Source of the DNA: Lactobacillus xujianguonis
GTDB taxonomy: Bacteria; Bacillota; Bacilli; Lactobacillales; Lactobacillaceae
Direction of reading: 5' to 3'
Assembly (NCBI RefSeq): GCF_004009905.1
Contig: NZ_ML136892.1
Span: forward strand, 1-32,680
DNA length: 32,680 nt
Shown here piece after piece: positions 17,311 through 26,616 of this stretch. Numbering within the stretch: position 1 is the stretch's first letter; each line of letters starts with the position of its first letter. A program made the translations under genes and the position numbers. A model generated the notes under the pieces. That model made no database searches and was not told where the DNA came from. It saw nothing but the letters and a program-made list of their open reading frames with translations.

Positions 17311-19345
17311 TAAAATTCTTTCCTTTTCTCTTCTTTAACTTTCTTGTTGAACTTTCAAGTTCCATAATTGCATCCCGCAAGTTAGCAGCTTCTTCGAAGT
17401 CAAGCTTCTTAGCTGCAGCTTGCATCTGCTCAAGTAAACTCTTGATCATGGTTTGCTTTTGCTTAGCAGTCAATTCATCGAAGTTAAGATCAGCAAAACT
17501 ATCGCTCTTTTCCGCTGTCTTGTCACTAGTCTTAGTAGCGGAAATGGCGTTACGAATTGGTTTAATGATCGTTTTAGGAGTTATTCCATGCTCTTCATTA
17601 AACTTCATCTGAATCTTTCGCCGCCGGTTTGTGGCATCAATGGCCATCCGCATTGAATCAGTGATCGTGTCGGCATACATAATAACTTCACCATGCGCAT
17701 TTCTTGCAGCCCGTCCCATAGTTTGAACTAGTGGCCGGTATGAGCGCAAGAAACCTTCTTTATCTGCATCCAGAATCGCCACTAAGGAAACTTCTGGCAC
17801 GTCAATTCCTTCTCTTAAGAGGTTAATCCCAATTAAGACATCAAATTTCCCTAACCGTAAATCACGCAAAATTTGCATTCGCTCTAAAGTTTTAATATCT
17901 GAGTGCAAATATCGAACTTTAATCCCTAAATCTTTCAGGTAGTCGGTTAAATCTTCGGCCATTTTCTTAGTCAAAGTAGTAACAAAAACCCGTTCATTAC
18001 GTTCAATTCGTTTATTAATTTCACCAACTAAGTCATCAATTTGTCCTTCAATTGGCCTTACTTCCACCTTTGGATCAAGTAAGCCCGTTGGCCGAATCAA
18101 TTGCTCAACCTTATGGTCCGTCCGCTCTAATTCGTAATCACCAGGCGTTGCTGAAACATACAGAATTTGGTTAACATGCTTTTCAAATTCCTGTAATTTT
18201 AGTGGTCGGTTATCAAGAGCTGATGGTAAACGGAAACCATAATCAATTAAGGTTTGCTTACGATTACGGTCCCCGTTATACATGGCACGCAATTCCGGCA
18301 TCGTTGCATGAGATTCATCAATTAATATTAAGAAATCATCTGGGAAGAAATCCAGTAAAGTATATGGCGGTTCACCTGCTTTACGACCTTCCATATGACG
18401 AGAATAATTTTCGATTCCGTTAGTATAGCCAACTTCACTCATCATTTCCATATCATATGTGGTTCGCTGCTTAATTCTTTGTGCTTCCAGTAATTTCCCT
18501 TCGCCTTCAAACTTTTTAACTTGTAAGTCCATTTCATTAGAAATTGCTTTTAAAGCACGCCGCATTTGCTCATCATTGGTCATGAAGTGAGTAGCTGGGA
18601 AAAGAGAAATATTCTCCCGCTCACCAATCACTTCACCAGTCAGTGAATCAATTTCAACGATCCGGTCAATTTCATCACCAAAAAATTCTACCCGGTAAGC
18701 ATGCTTAGAGTTACCAGCTGGAAAAATTTCAACTACATCTCCACGGACACGGAAACGTCCACGCTGAAAATCAATATCGTTACGATCATATTGAATATTA
18801 ACTAAATCTCGCAATAAAGTGTTACGTTCGTATTCATCGCCTTCATGCAAAGTTAAAACACTTCGAGCATATTCTTTAGGATCACCTAAACCATAAATAC
18901 AAGATACTGACGCCACAACAATGACATCATTGCGTTCCATTAAAGCACTAGTTGCAGCATGCCGCAGCTGATCGATTTCATCATTAATAGCTGAATCTTT
19001 TTCAATATATGTATCAGACTGTGGTACATAAGCTTCAGGTTGATAGTAATCGTAGTAAGAGACAAAATACTCAACAGCATTATGAGGAAAGAAATCTTTA
19101 AACTCACCATACAGCTGGCCTACTAAAGTCTTATTATGAGAAATTACCAAAGTCGGCTTATTGAGTTTGGCAATAATGTTAGCCATGGTGAAGGTTTTAC
19201 CAGTCCCAGTAGCCCCTTCCAAGATTTGTTCTTTATCGCCGTTTTTAAAACCGGCTGTTAACTTGTCAATCGCCTGTTGCTGATCACCAGCTGGTTTAAA
19301 TTTAGAAACTAATTCAAATTTTCGATTTTCTTGTCGCTTAATCAT
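17300..19345 (-). CDS. uvrB: UvrABC system protein B
   Basis: Helicase-like damage-verification subunit of nucleotide excision repair. 681 residues from the chosen ATG: Walker A GATGTGKT at 44-51, the Tyr-rich beta-hairpin [16 protein letters not shown] helicase motif [11 protein letters not shown] motif VI and a C-terminal UVR motif ([18 protein letters not shown]) that binds UvrA/UvrC. A longer frame (to 19438) would run through a hairpin and has no proper ribosome-binding site; GAGGGG lies 7 nt before 19345. Followed by overlapping uvrA. The leader contains a terminator-like hairpin and an SOS box. Confidence 0.97.
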   Translation of the reverse strand: MIKRQENRKFELVSKFKPAGDQQQAIDKLTAGFKNGDKEQILEGATGTGKTFTMANIIAKLNKPTLVISHNKTLVGQLYGEFKDFFPHNAVEYFVSYYDYYQPEAYVPQSDTYIEKDSAINDEIDQLRHAATSALMERNDVIVVASVSCIYGLGDPKEYARSVLTLHEGDEYERNTLLRDLVNIQYDRNDIDFQRGRFRVRGDVVEIFPAGNSKHAYRVEFFGDEIDRIVEIDSLTGEVIGERENISLFPATHFMTNDEQMRRALKAISNEMDLQVKKFEGEGKLLEAQRIKQRTTYDMEMMSEVGYTNGIENYSRHMEGRKAGEPPYTLLDFFPDDFLILIDESHATMPELRAMYNGDRNRKQTLIDYGFRLPSALDNRPLKLQEFEKHVNQILYVSATPGDYELERTDHKVEQLIRPTGLLDPKVEVRPIEGQIDDLVGEINKRIERNERVFVTTLTKKMAEDLTDYLKDLGIKVRYLHSDIKTLERMQILRDLRLGKFDVLIGINLLREGIDVPEVSLVAILDADKEGFLRSYRPLVQTMGRAARNAHGEVIMYADTITDSMRMAIDATNRRRKIQMKFNEEHGITPKTIIKPIRNAISATKTSDKTAEKSDSFADLNFDELTAKQKQTMIKSLLEQMQAAAKKLDFEEAANLRDAIMELESSTRKLKKRKGKNFNGK

Positions 19346-19360
19346 TAAAAGACCCCTCGC

Positions 19361-19391
19361 AAAAAAAGCTGGACTCTGAGTCCAACTTTTT
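19361..19391 (-). terminator. Terminator-like hairpin in the pgm/uvrB gap
   Basis: TGGACT/AGTCCA (19370-19375/19379-19384) extended by G-T, G-C and five A-T pairs, with a CTG loop, followed on the minus strand by seven T. It ends just 3 nt before the uvrB ribosome-binding site (19358-19353). It probably ends pgm transcription, but any uvrB transcript starting at the SOS box must also pass it. Confidence 0.8.
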
Positions 19392-19406
19392 AAATTAACG
19401 TCTTTA

Positions 19407-19412
19407 ATTTTA
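19407..19412 (-). promoter_or_regulatory. Possible -10 box for uvrBA
   Basis: TAAAAT on the minus strand (19412-19407), 6 nt downstream of the SOS box. No -35 hexamer at 16-18 nt; TTGCTG lies at 20 nt. This supports a promoter here only weakly. Confidence 0.35.
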
Positions 19413-19418
19413 CTACTT

Positions 19419-19432
19419 CGAACGTGCTTTCG
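19419..19432. promoter_or_regulatory. LexA/DinR-type SOS box upstream of uvrBA
   Basis: CGAACGTGCTTTCG on the plus strand (CGAAAGCACGTTCG on the minus). It fits the Gram-positive LexA consensus CGAAC-N4-GTTCG at nine of ten defined positions. It lies in the 99-nt gap between pgm and uvrB, a gene pair member of the classic SOS regulon. Confidence 0.75.
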
Positions 19433-19444
19433 CAGCAAATATGC

Positions 19445-21169
19445 TTACTTTAATAAATTTGCTAAAGCAGCTTGGTAATCTTTAGCTGCTTGTTCAGCGG
19501 TTTGAATATCTTTCTTATTAACGCCAACATAGGCTTTAATGACTGGTTCAGTACCAGATGGCCGCAAAGCTACCCAGGTTTCATCATCAAGGAAGTATTT
19601 TAACACATTTGATTCTGGGAAGTCCTCAAGTGGAGTAGTTTTACCATTGGTAATGGTCTCTTTCTTCAAGAAATCTTGAATTTTCAAAACTTTAGCCCCA
19701 TTGATCTCAGTAAGGTGTTCATCACGTAACTTGCTCATTAAGGCTGCCATCTTCTTTTGGCCGCCGATTCCTGGCATTTCAATGGCACGGGTAATTTCAT
19801 AAGCAACACCATATTTTTGCCAAATTTCTTGTAAGCCATCAAAGACTGTCATTCCTCTTGAAGCATAGTAGGTGGCCACTTCGGCAAACATTAAAGCCCC
19901 TTGCATAGCATCTTTATCTCTGGCAAATGGTTTAAACAAGTAACCGTAACTTTCTTCAAAGCCCATTAAGAATTTGCCATCATTGACCTTCTTCATGCGG
20001 TCAACTTCTTCACCGATATACTTAAAGCCAGTCAATACGTGCTTAGTTTTAATGCCAAAGTCTTTAGCAATCTTAAATGGCAAAGCACTTGAAACAACAG
20101 AAGTGACAATTTCGTAATCATTAGCTAACTTACCACTTTCTTTTAAATGAACTAATAAGTAGTAAGCCATTAAAGTGGCAATTTGATTCCCAGTCAAAAC
20201 TTGGAAGGTGCCATCTTCTTTTCTGACAGCAGCTCCCATTCGATCAGCATCAGGGTCAGTGGCAATAATAACATTGGCATTAACTTCATCAGCTAACTTA
20301 AAGCCAGGCTTGAAAACATCACGGTATTCAGGGTTAGGTTTAATTGTTGTTGGAAATTCTGGATCAACAATTGATTGGCTTGGAACAGGAATTACATTAT
20401 CAAACCCGCCTTGTCTGAAGGCACGATCATAAAGCATTTTACCCGTCCCATGAAGCGGTGTATAGATGATCTTTAACTTATCAGCATTTTGCTTAATTAA
20501 ATCTTGATCAATGTTGACAGCTTTTAATTCATTTAAGTAAGCTTCGTCAACATCTTCACCGATCAATTGCAAAGTACCATTAGCTCTTAATTTAAGTACC
20601 GAATCAGCCTTAATGTGGAAAATATCAGTTACCTTTTGGGCATAACTAAATAAGCGATCCGCATTTTCAGGTGCCATTTGTGCCCCATCTTCACCATAAG
20701 CTTTGTAACCATTATATTGTTTAGCATTATGTGAAGCAGTAATGTTAATGCCGGCAAAAGTATGTAAATAACGCACAGCAAATGACAATTCAGGTGTTGG
20801 TCTTAAATCGTCAAATAAGTAAACATGAATTCCATGCGTTGCTAAAATACGCGCAGCTTGTTCAGCAAATTCTCTAGAGTGATAACGTGAATCAAAAGAA
20901 ATAGCTACCCCACGCTTTTTAGCTGCTTCACCATTTTCATCAATTAAACGCGCTAAGCCTTCAGTCACCCGACTAACAGTAAATAAGTTAATACGGTTAG
21001 TCCCTGGCTCGAGTTTACCTCTCATTCCAGCTGTACCAAAGTTAATATCTTGGCCAAAGGCATCATCAACCCACTTAGGATCTTGACCTAAAGTCTCTAA
21101 TTGTTCTTGTAAATAATCTGGAAGATTATTAGCTTTTTTCCATTCTGCAAAAGTTTCTTGTGCGTCCAT
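19445..21169 (-). CDS. pgm: Phospho-sugar mutase (alpha-phosphoglucomutase)
   Basis: Interconverts glucose 6-phosphate and glucose 1-phosphate, feeding UDP-glucose and polysaccharide synthesis. 574 residues, the length of the Firmicutes PgcA/Pgm type. Domain markers in order: phosphoserine loop TASHNAKQYNGYK with Ser146, metal loop ATDPDADRMG (about 305), sugar loop GFEESYGYL and phosphate loop RPSGTEPVIKAY. Phosphomannomutase side activity is possible. A short GAGG precedes the ATG. It is likely a single-gene unit between terminator hairpins (21239-21269 upstream, 19361-19391 downstream). Confidence 0.93.
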   Translation of the reverse strand: MDAQETFAEWKKANNLPDYLQEQLETLGQDPKWVDDAFGQDINFGTAGMRGKLEPGTNRINLFTVSRVTEGLARLIDENGEAAKKRGVAISFDSRYHSREFAEQAARILATHGIHVYLFDDLRPTPELSFAVRYLHTFAGINITASHNAKQYNGYKAYGEDGAQMAPENADRLFSYAQKVTDIFHIKADSVLKLRANGTLQLIGEDVDEAYLNELKAVNIDQDLIKQNADKLKIIYTPLHGTGKMLYDRAFRQGGFDNVIPVPSQSIVDPEFPTTIKPNPEYRDVFKPGFKLADEVNANVIIATDPDADRMGAAVRKEDGTFQVLTGNQIATLMAYYLLVHLKESGKLANDYEIVTSVVSSALPFKIAKDFGIKTKHVLTGFKYIGEEVDRMKKVNDGKFLMGFEESYGYLFKPFARDKDAMQGALMFAEVATYYASRGMTVFDGLQEIWQKYGVAYEITRAIEMPGIGGQKKMAALMSKLRDEHLTEINGAKVLKIQDFLKKETITNGKTTPLEDFPESNVLKYFLDDETWVALRPSGTEPVIKAYVGVNKKDIQTAEQAAKDYQAALANLLK

Positions 21170-21238
21170 AAAAGCCTCAATTCTAGCTATTATTTATTTT
21201 TCCCTCGCTTTTTATTTTACTATTTTTACAGCAAAAGA

Positions 21239-21269
21239 AAAAAGAAATTCAACAATTGAATTTCTTTTT
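21239..21269 (-). terminator. Terminator after trxB
   Basis: AAAAAGAAATTCAA (21239-21252) pairs with TTGAATTTCTTTTT (21256-21269) around a CAA loop, followed on the minus strand by TTTTTTCTTTT. It marks the end of the prfB-to-trxB gene group. Confidence 0.85.
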
Positions 21270-21272
21270 CTC

Positions 21273-22205
21273 TTAATCATCTAATTTTGAAAGATAATTA
21301 TAAGCTTCTTGACCTGCAATACTGCCTTCACCAACGGCAGTCGTAATTTGGCGTAAGTCTTTTTCGCGAACATCACCTAAAGCAAAAACACCAGGAAGCT
21401 TAGTTTTCATGTGATCATCAGTCACAATCCAACCTTGTTCATCTAATATGCCTAAATCCTTAAATGGTTCTGTTTGAGCTAAAATTCCAACATAAATAAA
21501 GACTCCGGCAACTGGTAAAACTTTTTCTTCACCAGTTTCTTTATCCTTATATTTCACACCAGTGACTTTAGCTTCATCACCTTCAATTGCCTCAGTTTGA
21601 GCATTCCAGACAAACTTCATTTTGTCGTTAGCAAAAGCCTTGCTTTGTAATTCTTGCTTAGCCCGCAATTGATCACGACGGTGAATAACTGTCACAGATT
21701 TAGCTGATTGCGCCAAATATAGCCCTTCTTGAATAGCAGAATCACCACCACCAATTACAGCCACATCTTCGTCTTTAAAGAAGGCAGCATCACAAACAGC
21801 ACAGTATGAAACACCCTTACCGGCATATTCATCTTCACCAGTTACATTCAAATGCTTATGAACTGCGCCTGTTGCCAAGATGACAACTTTAGCTTCATAC
21901 TCAGCTGTATCAGTAATAACTCTCTTAATTAGGCCTTCATCCTTAACTGTTTGGACATCACCGTAGCCAAATTCTGCTCCTGCATTAGTAGCAGTTTGGT
22001 ACATTTTTTCACCTAATTCTGGTCCTTGAATATCAACGAAGCCAGGATAATTGTCAATTCCAGCTGTATTATTCATTTGACCACCATAGATGCCGCGATC
22101 AAGAATCATTACTGACAGATTGGCTCTTGCAGCATAAAGAGCTGCCGTTAGCCCACCAGGGCCACCACCGATTACAATTACATCAAACTTTTTATCATCA
22201 GCCAT
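21273..22205 (-). CDS. trxB: Thioredoxin reductase
   Basis: FAD- and NADPH-dependent enzyme that reduces thioredoxin. 310 residues: FAD-binding GGGPGGLTAALYAARA near the N-terminus, redox-active Cys135/Cys138 in the CAVC motif, NADPH-binding GGGDSAIQEG and the C-terminal GVFALGDVREK. GAGGT lies a few nt before the ATG. It is the last gene of the group after gpsA and is followed by a terminator. A short palindrome (AGTATCATACT, 22235-22245) sits in the 73-nt gap upstream, so an additional promoter is possible. Confidence 0.97.
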   Translation of the reverse strand: MADDKKFDVIVIGGGPGGLTAALYAARANLSVMILDRGIYGGQMNNTAGIDNYPGFVDIQGPELGEKMYQTATNAGAEFGYGDVQTVKDEGLIKRVITDTAEYEAKVVILATGAVHKHLNVTGEDEYAGKGVSYCAVCDAAFFKDEDVAVIGGGDSAIQEGLYLAQSAKSVTVIHRRDQLRAKQELQSKAFANDKMKFVWNAQTEAIEGDEAKVTGVKYKDKETGEEKVLPVAGVFIYVGILAQTEPFKDLGILDEQGWIVTDDHMKTKLPGVFALGDVREKDLRQITTAVGEGSIAGQEAYNYLSKLDD

Positions 22206-22278
22206 ACTTTACCTCGCAATGCTTACTATTTAAAAGTATCATACTATATTTACAGCATGTGATAAAATCATTTGCTTT

Positions 22279-23298
22279 TTAAAGACGAATTTCAGGCTTT
22301 GGTGCACGTCCCATCATCTTGGTAATTTCGTCTTCAACATTAGTGTTTTCATAAAGAACACGGTAAATTGCTTCACTAATTGGCATATCGATATCTTTTT
22401 CTTGGCACAATTCATGAACTGCCTTAACAGTAGTTGTCCCTTCAACAACTTGACCCATATTCTTTAATACGTAGTCTAAAGTCTTGCCTTCACCGATTTG
22501 CTTACCAGCACGCCAATTCCGTGAGTTAACTGAGGTACAAGTTACGATTAAATCACCAATTCCTGATAAACCACTAAAGGTCATTGGCTTAGCCCCGAAG
22601 TAGTTAACACCTAAACGAGCAATTTCAGCTAACCCTCTAGTCATTAAAGCAGCCTTGGCATCATCACCATAACCTTGACCAACTAAAATTCCGGCTGCAA
22701 TAGCGATAACATTCTTAACAGCGCCACCAACTTCAACTCCAACTAAATCATCATTGGTGTAGAAACGAACATAGTTATTTGAAAAGATCTTTTGGACTAA
22801 CTTAGCGTTTTCTTCATCAGTTGAAGCACAAGCAATCGCAGTTAAATCTTTTTGCGCAACATTTTCTGCATGACTTGGACCTGAAATAGCAACAATCTTG
22901 TCACCATCATTTGGATAAATTTCTTCCATCAAAATATCGGAAATTAATTTTTTGCTTCCTGGTTCAATTCCTTTAGTAGCAGTAACTAATAAAGGCTTGG
23001 TACCTAACTTGTCTAAAACTTGACGAACGTTCTTAGCAACAATTCTAACTGCCTTAGTTGGCAATACAAATAAAACAATCTCAGCCCCAGTTAAAGCTGT
23101 TTCCAAATCACCAGTTGCATTAGCACTTGGATTTAATGACCAATCTTTCATGTAATGAGTGTTAGTATGATGAGCATTAATTTCTTCATTAACGCTGTCA
23201 TTATTACCATAAAGAATTACATCATTACCATTATCAGCAAGCATTGAGCCCAATACTGAACCCCATGAACCATTACCTAAAACTGCAATTTTTGTCAT
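22279..23298 (-). CDS. gpsA: Glycerol-3-phosphate dehydrogenase [NAD(P)+]
   Basis: Makes sn-glycerol 3-phosphate from dihydroxyacetone phosphate for phospholipid synthesis. 339 residues from the ATG: nucleotide-binding GNGSWGSVLG at 8-17, the TKGIEPGSKKL and ISGPSHAENV substrate regions and Lys in VGGAVKNVIAIAAG. A TTG at 23310 would add four residues; neither start has a strong ribosome-binding site (AGAAAGA/GAGAGA only). The ATG is chosen because family members begin right at the Rossmann strand. It follows lgt by 29 nt in the same group. Confidence 0.95.
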   Translation of the reverse strand: MTKIAVLGNGSWGSVLGSMLADNGNDVILYGNNDSVNEEINAHHTNTHYMKDWSLNPSANATGDLETALTGAEIVLFVLPTKAVRIVAKNVRQVLDKLGTKPLLVTATKGIEPGSKKLISDILMEEIYPNDGDKIVAISGPSHAENVAQKDLTAIACASTDEENAKLVQKIFSNNYVRFYTNDDLVGVEVGGAVKNVIAIAAGILVGQGYGDDAKAALMTRGLAEIARLGVNYFGAKPMTFSGLSGIGDLIVTCTSVNSRNWRAGKQIGEGKTLDYVLKNMGQVVEGTTTVKAVHELCQEKDIDMPISEAIYRVLYENTNVEDEITKMMGRAPKPEIRL

Positions 23299-23327
23299 TT
23301 TCTCTCTCAATCTTTCTAGTCAAATAA

Positions 23328-24167
23328 TTAATTTCTAGTATATGGATATTTTAAACCACTACCATCAAGATACCACTTTGGCTTTACTTTTACACGACGA
23401 TATATTAACAAGCCTAACATCACTAAGAATAAAATGATACTTAAAGCTTGTGAGACCCGAATTGTACCAAAAATGTATAAACTATCCGTTCTCATCCCTT
23501 CAACAAAGAAGCGAACTACAGCGTACCACATTACATAGGTCATGAAAACTTCACCTTGTTTAAAAAGGTGCTTCCGATGCCGCAAACTAAGAATCAAAAT
23601 TAAACCAATTAAGTTAAAAAATAATTCATATAAAAAGGTTGGTTGATAGTACACGCCATTCACTTTCATTTGCTGAATAATAAATTCTGGCAAATGCAAA
23701 CTTTGCAAAAAGCTAAGAGTCGTCCGAGCGCCATGGGCTTCTTGATTGACAAAATTACCCCAACGGCCTAAGATTTGCGCAGCCATAACACCAGGAGCAA
23801 CTATATCCAAAATTAAAAATGGCGGCAACATTCTTTTATAACAAAAAACTAGTAAAACAACTAGGCCAGCGAGTAAACCGCCATAGATGGCCACCCCGCC
23901 ATTCCAAATGGCAATAATTTGATCTGGATGTTGAGAATAATAGCCCCATTCAAAGATTACATAATAAAGTCGCGCTCCGACATAGCCTAACGGCACACCC
24001 CATAAAAGCAAGTCCACAAAATCATCAGGACTGACTTGTCTTTTTTTACCTTCGTTAATTGCCATTGCTACGGCTAAAATAATGGCAACAGCCATTATTA
24101 TACCGTACCATTTGACACTTAAACTGCCTAAACGAAAGGCTACCGGATTGATTATCAAAGACAACAT
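23328..24167 (-). CDS. lgt: Prolipoprotein diacylglyceryl transferase
   Basis: Membrane enzyme that moves diacylglycerol from phosphatidylglycerol to the lipobox cysteine of prelipoproteins. 279 residues with about seven hydrophobic segments and the signature GRWGNFVNQEAHG at 134-146, plus WNGGVAIYGGL. The ATG shares one base with the hprK stop (TAATG), so translation is coupled. The hprK-lgt pair is conserved in Gram-positives. Confidence 0.97.
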   Translation of the reverse strand: MLSLIINPVAFRLGSLSVKWYGIIMAVAIILAVAMAINEGKKRQVSPDDFVDLLLWGVPLGYVGARLYYVIFEWGYYSQHPDQIIAIWNGGVAIYGGLLAGLVVLLVFCYKRMLPPFLILDIVAPGVMAAQILGRWGNFVNQEAHGARTTLSFLQSLHLPEFIIQQMKVNGVYYQPTFLYELFFNLIGLILILSLRHRKHLFKQGEVFMTYVMWYAVVRFFVEGMRTDSLYIFGTIRVSQALSIILFLVMLGLLIYRRVKVKPKWYLDGSGLKYPYTRN

Positions 24168-25138
24168 TAGTGATGTTCCTTTTCTTTAGACTTTTCAGTA
24201 TCTTTTTTAGAATTATCAGAAATTAAGCTGGCTAAATTTTCATCAAACTTTTGTGAAGCATCAAAGCCCATCTTTTTAGCTCTAAAGTTCATCGCAGCTA
24301 CTTCGATAATAATTTCAATATTACGTCCAACCTTCACTGGAATTGTGACTTGTGGTACACGGACATTACAAATTTCACGCGTATCTTCTTGCAGGCCTAA
24401 ACGATCATAGTTGGCATTGTTATCCCAATTTACCAGGTTGATGACTAACTGGATTTCTGTTCGATCCTTAACGGCACCAGCACCAAATAAATTCATCACA
24501 TCAATAATACCGATTCCACGAATTTCCATTAAGTGCTTTAAAATCTTAGGAGCTTCACCCATGACCGTTTCGTGATCTTTTTGATAAACATCTACACGGT
24601 CATCTGCGATTAACCGGTGACCACGATGAACCAAGCCCAACGCAGTTTCTGATTTTCCGACACCTGAAGCACCAGTTAAGAGAACCCCCATCCCTTTGAT
24701 TTCGACTAATACCCCATGGATGCTTGTTCTAGCTGCTAAGCGCTGACGTAAATAATCAGTCAAAATACTGGATAGATAAGTTGTAGATTCAGAAGAATGT
24801 AAAATCGGAATCTTTGCTTGTTCAGCTGCTTCTTTTAATTCTTCTGGTATCGGCAAAGAGCGTGAAATCAAAAAGCAAGGTGTTTCAGGTGTACACATCT
24901 TGGTGAAAACTCGCTTACGAATATCGTGATCCAGCCGAGCGGCATAAGAAATCTCAGTTTTACCTAACAACTGAATGCGCTGTTTAGGATAAAAATCAAA
25001 GTAACCCGTTAATTCTAGGCCAGGCCGATAAATATCGGATACCTTAAGCCTAGTATCAGCCACATATTCTTCACCTTGTTCGACATGAATGACACTAATG
25101 TCTCGAATTAATTTAGGTAATTTTACAAATTCAACCAT
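24167..25138 (-). CDS. hprK: HPr kinase/phosphorylase
   Basis: Phosphorylates HPr on Ser46 in response to glycolytic state and removes that phosphate, providing the co-repressor for CcpA-mediated catabolite control. 323 residues: a variable N-terminal domain, His141 in IHGVLVE, Walker A GASGVGKS at 156-163, [11 protein letters not shown] and the HprK signature [19 protein letters not shown] at about 205-223. The last ~15 residues are a charged Lys/Glu tail. It starts 11 nt after the small membrane protein gene and overlaps lgt. Confidence 0.97.
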   Translation of the reverse strand: MVEFVKLPKLIRDISVIHVEQGEEYVADTRLKVSDIYRPGLELTGYFDFYPKQRIQLLGKTEISYAARLDHDIRKRVFTKMCTPETPCFLISRSLPIPEELKEAAEQAKIPILHSSESTTYLSSILTDYLRQRLAARTSIHGVLVEIKGMGVLLTGASGVGKSETALGLVHRGHRLIADDRVDVYQKDHETVMGEAPKILKHLMEIRGIGIIDVMNLFGAGAVKDRTEIQLVINLVNWDNNANYDRLGLQEDTREICNVRVPQVTIPVKVGRNIEIIIEVAAMNFRAKKMGFDASQKFDENLASLISDNSKKDTEKSKEKEHH

Positions 25139-25149
25139 TTTTCTTACCT

Positions 25150-25431
25150 CTATTTATTTTTATCATCAATATCCTTGGTAGTAACGTTTTTCGCCTTTTT
25201 TCGTGGCGGAGTCTGATTAGAATAAGACCTAAACCAATCATACTCCGTCTGTGTCTTAGTTGAAGAAAGATTCTTATCCTTTTTGGCAAAGAAGCGATAA
25301 TACAACCAAATTAACAGAATAGCTACTGCCGCTACTGGAATTAAAGCAATAAAAATATGGAAAAAGACAAACAACAAAGCTAAAACAATAGCCGCAACTA
25401 AAACTAGTGAAACAATTCCTGCAAATGTCAT
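25150..25431 (-). CDS. Small membrane protein of unknown function
   Basis: 93 residues, not recognised. Two hydrophobic stretches (about 4-24 and 26-47) are followed by WLYYRFF and a hydrophilic, Lys-rich cytoplasmic-looking tail with [15 protein letters not shown] precedes the ATG. The gene lies 9 nt after prfB and 11 nt before hprK on the same strand, so it is almost certainly co-transcribed and really translated. A phage-shock or other stress membrane role can be imagined for such proteins, but nothing here shows it. Confidence 0.75.
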   Translation of the reverse strand: MTFAGIVSLVLVAAIVLALLFVFFHIFIALIPVAAVAILLIWLYYRFFAKKDKNLSSTKTQTEYDWFRSYSNQTPPRKKAKNVTTKDIDDKNK

Positions 25432-25440
25432 TTTCTCACC

Positions 25441-26557
25441 CTATTCTGGATTATCTTGGCTTAAAAGCCATTGCAAATATGCATAAATAAACGGCTGTAA
25501 ATTACCGTCCATGACGCCAGAAGTATCAGAAGTCTCATATCCTGTGCGTAAATCCTTCACTAAATTGTACGGATGGAAGACGTATGAACGAATTTGTGAG
25601 CCCCAACCAATTTCTTTTTGTTCACCTTTCAAAGCTTGCTTTTGTTGCCGCTTTTTCTCTTCTTCTAAGTGGAACAGTTTAGCCTTCAATTCATTCATGG
25701 CCGTTTCACGGTTTTGCAATTGTGAACGTTGAGCTTGTGAAGTAGTTACGATTCCAGTTGGCAAGTGCGTAATTCTAACGGCACTAGAAGTTTTGTTAAT
25801 GTGCTGGCCACCAGCCCCGCTTGAACGATAAACATCAATCCGCAAATCCTTTGGATCAATATCAATTTGAATACTATCGTCAACTTCAGGAATAACTTCA
25901 ACCGATGCAAAAGAAGTATGACGTCTTTTAGCAGAATCAAAAGGTGAAATCCGCACTAAGCGATGGACACCGTTTTCACTTTTAAGCATCCCATAAGCAT
26001 TCTTACCAACGATCCGAATACTTACGCTTTTAACTCCTGCTTCTTCTCCAGGCTCGTAATCATTAACTTCAAACTTAAAGCCAGCCTGATCGCAGTACCG
26101 TTGATACATCCGTAAAAGCATTGCCGCCCAGTCCATAGCTTCAGTACCACCAGCACCAGGGTGGATTTCCATCAAAGCATTATGATCATCATATTTACCA
26201 GCTAATAACAAATCTAATTCATATTTATGGAATTTTTCTCTTAATGAGGCCAAATCTGTTTCAACTTCAGTCTTTAAATCTGGATCTGGCATTTCTCGCA
26301 ACAATTCTAAGGCTGTAGTTTCATCTTCATAACCTTTTTGTAAAGCAATAAATGAATCTCTTTTTTCCTTAAGCACATTGTTTTCACTGATTAATTTTTG
26401 AGCTTTAGCTTGATCATTCCAAAAATCAGGTTCTGCCATTTTGGCTTCATTCATTTCGATGCTTTCATTAATTGCATCTAAGTCAAAGAGACCCCCTAAA
26501 GTGATCGAGACGTTTCTTTAATTCGTCAAGCACACTTTGAATTTCACTAATATCCAT
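25441..26557 (-). CDS. prfB: Peptide chain release factor 2 (programmed +1 frameshift)
   Basis: Recognises UGA and UAA stop codons and releases the peptide. The gene is in two frames: 24 codons from ATG at 26557 run to an in-frame TGA (26485-26483), then translation continues in the +1 frame from GAC (26484-26482) to the stop at 25441, total about 371 residues. The shift site is CTTTGAC preceded by AGGGGG (26497-26492), nearly identical to the E. coli signal, so RF2 level controls its own synthesis. The RF2 stop-recognition SPF (in RISPFDS) and catalytic GGQ (SGAGGQH) are present. Start has GGTGAG upstream. A frame read only from 26454 would miss the N-terminus. Confidence 0.96.
26482..26497 (-). 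promoter_or_regulatory. RF2 programmed frameshift signal
   Basis: On the minus strand AGGGGGTCTCTTTGAC: an internal Shine-Dalgarno-like AGGGGG, three-base spacer, then CTT TGA C, where the ribosome slips from CTT to TTT when termination at UGA is slow. Confidence 0.95.
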
Positions 26558-26578
26558 TTTCTCACCTAATATTTTTAG

Positions 26579-26609
26579 CAAAAAAAGGGAAAGTTGATCA
26601 CTTCCCCTT
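26579..26609 (-). terminator. Terminator-like hairpin after secA, in the prfB leader
   Basis: AAGGG.AAGT (26585-26594) pairs with ACTT.CCCTT (26600-26609), one mismatch, 5-nt loop, followed on the minus strand by seven T. It ends secA. Its U-tract lies about 24 nt before the prfB ATG, leaving no room for a separate prfB promoter. Confidence 0.75.
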
Positions 26610-26616
26610 CTTATCG

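Noticed and set aside
19346..19438. Extra 31 residues on UvrB
   Set aside because: They would be encoded by the terminator-like hairpin and the SOS-box region; UvrB proteins start near the MIKR position.
22235..22245. AGTATCATACT palindrome upstream of trxB as an operator
   Set aside because: Only 11 bp, no match to a regulator site I know, and such palindromes are expected by chance in AT-rich gaps.
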